Origin: DASWJZ01 sp963814905
GTDB lineage: Bacteria > Pseudomonadota > Alphaproteobacteria > Rhizobiales > Afifellaceae
Assembly: GCA_963814905.1 (NCBI GenBank)
Contig: CAWFEM010000010.1
Coordinates: 1-64,000 of the forward strand
Direction: 5' to 3'
DNA: 64,000 nt
A program made the position numbers and the translations under genes. The notes beneath the pieces were generated by a model that made no database searches, was not told the DNA's origin, and worked only from the letters and a program-made list of their open reading frames with translations. Position 1 is the stretch's first letter; each line of letters opens with the position of its first letter. Of this stretch, positions 59,976-64,000 are shown piece after piece.

Positions 59976-61630
59976 AGGCGCTCGCCGCGGCTGCGCTCGA
60001 GGAGCTTCGCCTGCATCGCGACGCGATGGGGAACCCGCATCTGCGCGACCTCTTCGCCGCCGACGCCGAGCGCTTCACGCGCTTCTCGCTGACGCTCGGC
60101 GACCTGACGCTCGACTATTCCAAGAACCGCATCGTCGCCGACACCATGCCGCTGCTCTTCGCGCTCGCCGAGCATGCGGAGGTGGAGAAGCTGCGCGACG
60201 CGATGTTCGCCGGCGAGCCGATCAACGAGACGGAAAACCGCCCCGTCCTGCACGTGGCGCTGCGCGCGCCCGCCGACGCCGACATCCGCGTCAACGGCGA
60301 GAACGTCATCCCCGAGGTGCATCACACGCTCGACCGGTTTCTCAGGTTCGCCGACCAGATCCGCTCCGGCGAGCTGCGCGGCGTGGCCGCCGACAAGTTC
60401 GACGACGTTGTGAATATCGGCATCGGCGGCTCCGACCTCGGGCCGGCGATGGCGACCGCCGCGCTCACCCCCTATCGCGACGGTGGGCCGAACGTGCACT
60501 TCGTTTCCAACGTCGACGGCGCGGCTCTTGCCGATACGCTGGCCACGCTCGACGCGGAGCGCACGCTCTTCGTCATCGCCTCGAAGACCTTCACGACCTC
60601 CGAGACGATGACCAACGCCGCCTCGGCGCGCGAATGGCTCGCCTACCGGCTGGGCGAGGAGTCGGTCGCGACGCACTTCGCGGCGGTCTCCACCAACCTT
60701 CAGAAGGTCGCCGAGTTCGGCATCAACCCGGAGCGCGTCTTCGGCTTCTGGGACTGGGTGGGCGGCCGCTACTCGGTGTGGTCGTCGATCGGGCTGCCGC
60801 TGGCGATCTCGATCGGCGGCGCGAACTTCCGCCGCTTCCTCGCCGGCGCCAACCGGATGGACGAGCATTTCCGCACTGCGCCCTTGTCGGAGAACATGCC
60901 GGCGATCATGGGGCTCCTGGGCGTGTGGTACCGCAACGTCTGGGACTTCCGCACCCACGCGGTGCTCCCCTACGACCAGCGCATGTCGCGCTTCGCCGCG
61001 CATCTGCAGCAGCTCGACATGGAATCGAACGGCAAGCGCGTGACGCGGCAGTCGCGGCTCGTGGAGAACCGCACCGGCCCGATCGTCTGGGGCGAGCCCG
61101 GCACCAACGGCCAGCACGCCTTCTATCAGCTCCTGCACCAGGGGACGGAGATCGTGCCCGCCGACTTTCTGATTGCCGCGGAGCCGCACGAGGAGATGGG
61201 CGACCACCACGCCAAGCTCGTCGCCAACTGCCTGGCGCAGACCGAGGCGCTCGCTTTCGGCAAGACGGAGGCGGAGGTCCGCGCGGAGCTCGAAGCGAGC
61301 GGCCTCTCCGCGCTCGCGGTGGAGAAGCTCGCGCTCCACAAGGTCTTCCCCGGCAACCGCCCGACGAACACGCTGCTCTACCGAAAACTCGATCCGGAGA
61401 CGCTCGGGCTGCTCGTCGCGCTCTACGAGCACCGGGTGTTCGTGGAAGGCGCGGTCTGGGACATCAACTCCTTCGACCAGTGGGGCGTGGAACTCGGCAA
61501 GGCGCTCGCGACGCGGCTGGTGCCGGTGGTGGAGGACCCGAAGCGCACCGAGGCGCTCGACGTTTCCACCCGCGGGCTCCTCACGCGCTACCACGCGCTG
61601 AAGGCGGCGAAGCCCGAAGGCAGCGGCTAA
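59972..61630 (+). CDS. pgi: Glucose-6-phosphate isomerase (Pgi)
   Basis: Pgi interconverts glucose-6-phosphate and fructose-6-phosphate. The 552-residue protein shows NIGIGGSDLGPAMATAAL, SKTFTTSETMTNA, the signatures GRYSVWSSIGLPLAISIG and VWGEPGTNGQHAFYQLLHQGT, and LAHALALHKVFPGNRPTN-like sequence near the C terminus (KLALHKVFPGNRPTNTLLY). With Zwf, Edd and Eda it closes an Entner-Doudoroff cycle. Confidence 0.96.
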   Translation: MKALAAAALEELRLHRDAMGNPHLRDLFAADAERFTRFSLTLGDLTLDYSKNRIVADTMPLLFALAEHAEVEKLRDAMFAGEPINETENRPVLHVALRAPADADIRVNGENVIPEVHHTLDRFLRFADQIRSGELRGVAADKFDDVVNIGIGGSDLGPAMATAALTPYRDGGPNVHFVSNVDGAALADTLATLDAERTLFVIASKTFTTSETMTNAASAREWLAYRLGEESVATHFAAVSTNLQKVAEFGINPERVFGFWDWVGGRYSVWSSIGLPLAISIGGANFRRFLAGANRMDEHFRTAPLSENMPAIMGLLGVWYRNVWDFRTHAVLPYDQRMSRFAAHLQQLDMESNGKRVTRQSRLVENRTGPIVWGEPGTNGQHAFYQLLHQGTEIVPADFLIAAEPHEEMGDHHAKLVANCLAQTEALAFGKTEAEVRAELEASGLSALAVEKLALHKVFPGNRPTNTLLYRKLDPETLGLLVALYEHRVFVEGAVWDINSFDQWGVELGKALATRLVPVVEDPKRTEALDVSTRGLLTRYHALKAAKPEGSG

Positions 61631-61684
61631 CCCCAGGGATTCCGGGCGATCAGCGGTTGTTAGGGTTAACTCTCACATTCACGT

Positions 61685-61702
61685 GATCACGCTCGCGTGA
61701 TC
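61685..61702. promoter_or_regulatory. Palindrome upstream of the tRNA-like gene
   Basis: GATCACG and CGTGATC flank CTCG in a perfect 18-base inverted repeat. It is followed by TATAGG (61703-61708), which could be a -10 element for the RNA gene starting at 61719. It may be an operator, or a terminator-like hairpin after pgi. Confidence 0.45.
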
Positions 61703-61718
61703 TATAGGGTCGCTGCAT

Positions 61719-61795
61719 GGCCCGGTGGGGGAGCGGCTACCCAACGGTGGTGCAACACCGGACAGGCTTGGTTCAAGTCCAGGCCCGGGCCTCCA
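61719..61795 (+). tRNA. tRNA-Cys(GCA)-like gene of atypical structure, possibly pseudogene
   Basis: The acceptor GGCCCGG pairs fully with CCGGGCC (61785-61791). It is followed by U73 and encoded CCA; U73 is a tRNA-Cys identity base. The D loop GAGCGGCTA and T loop TTCAAGT are tRNA-like, and GCA sits at 61752-61754 after T. Two oddities: the anticodon stem ACGGT/ACCGG encloses 8 bases (GGTGCAAC) instead of 7, and one extra C (61784) lies between T stem and acceptor, allowing a 6-bp T stem. It could be a pseudogene, a special tRNA, or carry sequence errors. Confidence 0.5.
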
Positions 61796-62192
61796 AAATG
61801 CGGCGTGAGGAGCAGGTGCTTAGGGCAAGCCTTCCTTCAAAGCGCTCGCTCGAAGGACCGCCAAGGACGCTGCCTCAAATTTCGCAATGCCCGTGCGCTT
61901 ATTTCGACTCCGAATCTGGGTGGTAGCATTGGCCGCCTGTTGATCGAAGGGTTGTGTCGAAATAGTCGACACATCGAAAGATACGCGAGTCCAACTGCCA
62001 AAACGTGACGACCGCCTGCGCACCATCGGTTCAGGAAAGGCCGGTCGCCGCTCGAAGCTCTGCTGATCGTGCCGCCAGCTTCGCCGAGTTGATCCCGTAA
62101 TTTGGGACCCAATCTCTCATCTCGTCCGCTTGGACTCGGGCCCTGCCCTTGAGGCCGGTCAACGGTTGTCCAACACCCATGGAAAGCTCTCG
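61796..62192. other. Non-coding stretch after the tRNA-like gene
   Basis: No convincing gene is seen in 397 bases; the short frames on both strands lack family resemblance or ribosome-binding sites. An 8-base inverted repeat, TGTGTCGA/TCGACACA, with a 5-base loop lies at 61953-61973. Composition is less GC-rich than around it. Decayed accessory DNA next to a tRNA is possible. Confidence 0.45.
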
Positions 62193-62432
62193 TTAGGCAT
62201 TGGCGGTCTCGAACTGTCGAACGGCCGTGAAGCCGAACGTCCCCACCTCGCCGTCCCTCGTCGCCAGGAACTCGGCCTTCTCTAGGGGCAGGTCCAGCAC
62301 GTCCGCGACGGCTTCAATAGTCACGCCCGTCAGCAAGAGGTCGCCGCCGCGCTCATAGATGTCGAACAGCGGGGCTGGCGGCGGCGGAACAGGGTACTGA
62401 AACCAGCGCGCGAGAGATCGAAAGCCAAGCAT
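62193..62432 (-). CDS. Hypothetical 79-residue protein
   Basis: The frame begins MLGFRSLARWFQYPVPPPPAP and continues with a predicted helix region (TIEAVADVLDLPLEKAEFLATRD) and a C-terminal strand-like part. No family is recognised. The mix of residues and lack of a longer competing frame make it plausible. The ribosome-binding site is weak (AGGG about 10 bases upstream). It stands alone between the tRNA-like gene and the glutathione S-transferase. Confidence 0.4.
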   Translation of the reverse strand: MLGFRSLARWFQYPVPPPPAPLFDIYERGGDLLLTGVTIEAVADVLDLPLEKAEFLATRDGEVGTFGFTAVRQFETANA

Positions 62433-62579
62433 AGAAGGGAACCCTACACTTCAGTGCTGGGCTACCATGGCGATCTTAATGACTCTTGACTCGCCTAGCC
62501 TCGCGACGCCGCCTTCCGAGATCGGCGTTGCCCCCGCTTCTTCGCAGCGGCCTCGGGCCGCACGAGTGCGCTCCCGCCC

Positions 62580-63350
62580 TCACCCCTTCCCAAGCCTCTC
62601 CCGCAAATGCGGATATTTCTCCGTGAGCAGCGCGCCGAAATAGTAGGTCGGCTTGAAGGCCGGGTGCGCCTTGATCAGCTCGAACCACCGGGAAATCTCC
62701 GGTCTGTCGTCCCACATGCTCGAGAGGTTGATGTCGTCGAGGCGGACGATGACCGGCATTACCGCGATGTCGGCGAGCGTCAGCTTCTCGCCCATCATGA
62801 ACGGCCCGCCGCTATCGACGATCGCGTCGTGCATGCGGGCGACGCCGCGGCGGAGCCGGTCGAGCGCTCCGTTCATCTCCTCCTCGCTGAAGCCGGTGCG
62901 GCCCATCTTCAGAAGGAACTCCTTGCGGAGCGGCTTCGATTCGGCGAGCGCCAAAAACGCCTCCTCGCTCATCGTCTGGAAATGCGGAAGGAAGGCGAGG
63001 TTGTAGGAGGGGATGCGCACCGCCGGCGTCGGCACCTCGTCGATATAGCGCATGAGCGAGCGGAGATGCGCGATCTCCACCAGCCCCTCGGGCCGCAAGC
63101 GCGCCGGCTCCGGATGCCGCTCGTCGAGATATTCCATGATCACGGCGGAATCGACGATCACCGCGCCGTCGTCGACGATGGTCGGCACGACGCCGTTCGG
63201 GTTGAGCTTCAGATAGTCGGGCTTCAGCTGATCGCCGGAGAAGAGGTCGAGCTTCACTTCCTCGAAGGGAATGCCCTTGGCGTTCAGGACGAAGCGGACG
63301 CGCTGGCTGCACGTCGATTGCGGCGCGTTGTAGAGCACGATGTCAGCCAT
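62580..63350 (-). CDS. Glutathione S-transferase family protein
   Basis: The 256-residue protein has a thioredoxin-fold N-terminal domain (IVLYNAPQSTCSQRVRFVLNAKGIPFEEVKLD, with Ser/Cys at the active-site position; NPNGVVPTIVDDGAVIVDSAVIMEYLDE). The all-helical C-terminal domain has the usual LTLADIAVMPVIVRLD block. It conjugates or reduces substrates with glutathione, or acts as a maleylacetoacetate-type isomerase; the substrate is unknown. Its start overlaps the end of the hydroxypyruvate isomerase gene by 8 bases. Confidence 0.92.
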   Translation of the reverse strand: MADIVLYNAPQSTCSQRVRFVLNAKGIPFEEVKLDLFSGDQLKPDYLKLNPNGVVPTIVDDGAVIVDSAVIMEYLDERHPEPARLRPEGLVEIAHLRSLMRYIDEVPTPAVRIPSYNLAFLPHFQTMSEEAFLALAESKPLRKEFLLKMGRTGFSEEEMNGALDRLRRGVARMHDAIVDSGGPFMMGEKLTLADIAVMPVIVRLDDINLSSMWDDRPEISRWFELIKAHPAFKPTYYFGALLTEKYPHLRERLGKG

Positions 63351-64000
63351 GCGCGCGGACGGCCTCCATCCAGCCGAGCCCGTCCTCGACCGCGCCGCGC
63401 GCGCGATATTCCGCGCCGATGAAGCCTTCGTAGCCCATGCGGTCGATCGCCGGGAGAAGCCACGGATAGGCGATCTCGCCTTCGTCCGGCTCGGCGCGCG
63501 AGGGCACCGCGGCGATCTGGATATGGCCGATCATCGGCATCAGCTCATTCGAGCCGCCGCGTCAGGTCGCCTTCGAGAATCTGCACGTGGTAGCAGTCGA
63601 AGAGCATCTTCACGTTGGGACGGTTCAGCTCCTGCAGGATCGCGACCGCCTGCTCGGTGGAGTTCACGAAGGCGCCCGGCACGTCGTAGGGATTGAGCGG
63701 CTCGATCAGGATGGTGATGCCGAGCGCTTCGGCGCCGCGCGAAGCGTGCTCGAGCGCGGCGAGCAGCGTCTTGCGCGCCGCGCCGCGTTCCGCATCCGTC
63801 ACCTTGCCGCCGGTGACCTGGATGTAGCGCGCGCCGATCGCCTCCGCATAGGCGAGCGCCTCGTCGATCGCGGCGCGCGCCTCGCCCTCGCGGCCGGGGA
63901 TCGCCGCCATGCCGATCTCGCCCGCCGCGACGTTGCCGTGGCTGGTGTTGATGCCGGCGACGGGAAGCGCCACCTCGCTGAGCAAAGCGCGCATCTCCTC
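63343..64000 (-). pseudogene. hyi: Hydroxypyruvate isomerase, cut by the window edge and frameshifted
   Basis: This xylose-isomerase-like TIM barrel interconverts hydroxypyruvate and tartronate semialdehyde. One frame (from the window edge to 63545) has IEPLNPYDVPGAFVNST and KMLFDCYHVQILEGDLTRRL. The next (63540-63343) has IGHIQIAAVPSRAEPDEGEI and FIGAEYRARGAVEDGLGW. Removing one A of the pair at 63548-63549 joins them as RRLDELMPMIGHIQ, matching the family. The 5' end lies beyond base 64000. Confidence 0.85.

Noticed and set aside
61719..61795. tRNA-Sec or tRNA-His
   Set aside because: No long variable arm or UCA anticodon for Sec; the base before GTG is not T and the discriminator pattern does not fit His.

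Overview
The window is high-GC DNA typical of an alphaproteobacterium, most likely an unnamed member of the Hyphomicrobiales (Rhizobiales). Four things point there: PhyR next to an HWE histidine kinase with an EcfG-type promoter, the cysG-DUF2849-cysI-cysH-DUF934 order, homospermidine synthase, and palindromic repeats of a kind widespread in that order. No rRNA gene, CRISPR array or replication origin was seen.

Layout. 1-1.7 kb: an IS5-family (IS427-like) element that has cut a membrane-protein gene, then a 29-residue membrane peptide. 1.9-7.9 kb (minus): a Gfo/Idh/MocA oxidoreductase and a TRAP transporter operon (dctP-dctQ-dctM) running into an amidase and a 63-residue membrane protein. 8.1-11.2 kb (minus): marR followed by cyanide-insensitive-type cytochrome bd oxidase genes. 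11.4-23.1 kb (plus): a complete GlgE-pathway operon (glgE, fused treS-maltokinase, glgB, glgX, malQ). 23.2-32.2 kb: an internally duplicated SnoaL/NTF2-like protein, then the classic pair of bacterial alpha-2-macroglobulin and penicillin-binding protein 1C. 32.3-38.5 kb (minus): tamA-tamB. 38.9-43.7 kb: sulfite reduction operon. 43.7-44.4 kb: vapBC. 44.4-47.9 kb (minus): homospermidine synthase, HWE kinase and phyR. 48.0-61.6 kb: sugar phosphate genes (zwf ... PPi-type pfk, edd, eda, pgi) split by an accessory block. That block holds repeats, a wHTH-like protein, a frameshifted SIR2-STAND-cold-shock-domain gene and two membrane proteins. 61.7-64 kb: a tRNA-Cys-like gene of odd shape, a small unknown protein, a glutathione S-transferase and the 5'-truncated (window edge) hydroxypyruvate isomerase.

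How the parts fit. The GlgE operon turns trehalose into maltose, maltose-1-phosphate and branched alpha-glucan, while GlgX and MalQ recycle glucan. Zwf, Edd, Eda and Pgi form an Entner-Doudoroff route, with a reversible PPi-dependent phosphofructokinase alongside. PhyR and its kinase are the core of the alphaproteobacterial general stress response.

The most interesting candidate for little-described biology is the 50.55-53.68 kb gene. It joins a SIR2 NADase-type domain, a STAND-like P-loop ATPase, an alpha-helical repeat region and a C-terminal cold-shock-like domain, an architecture expected of anti-phage defence. It is broken by three frameshifts. At least five other genes also carry a single extra base (alpha-2-macroglobulin, tamB, lysE-type, pfk, hyi), so sequence error must be excluded before any is called a true pseudogene.
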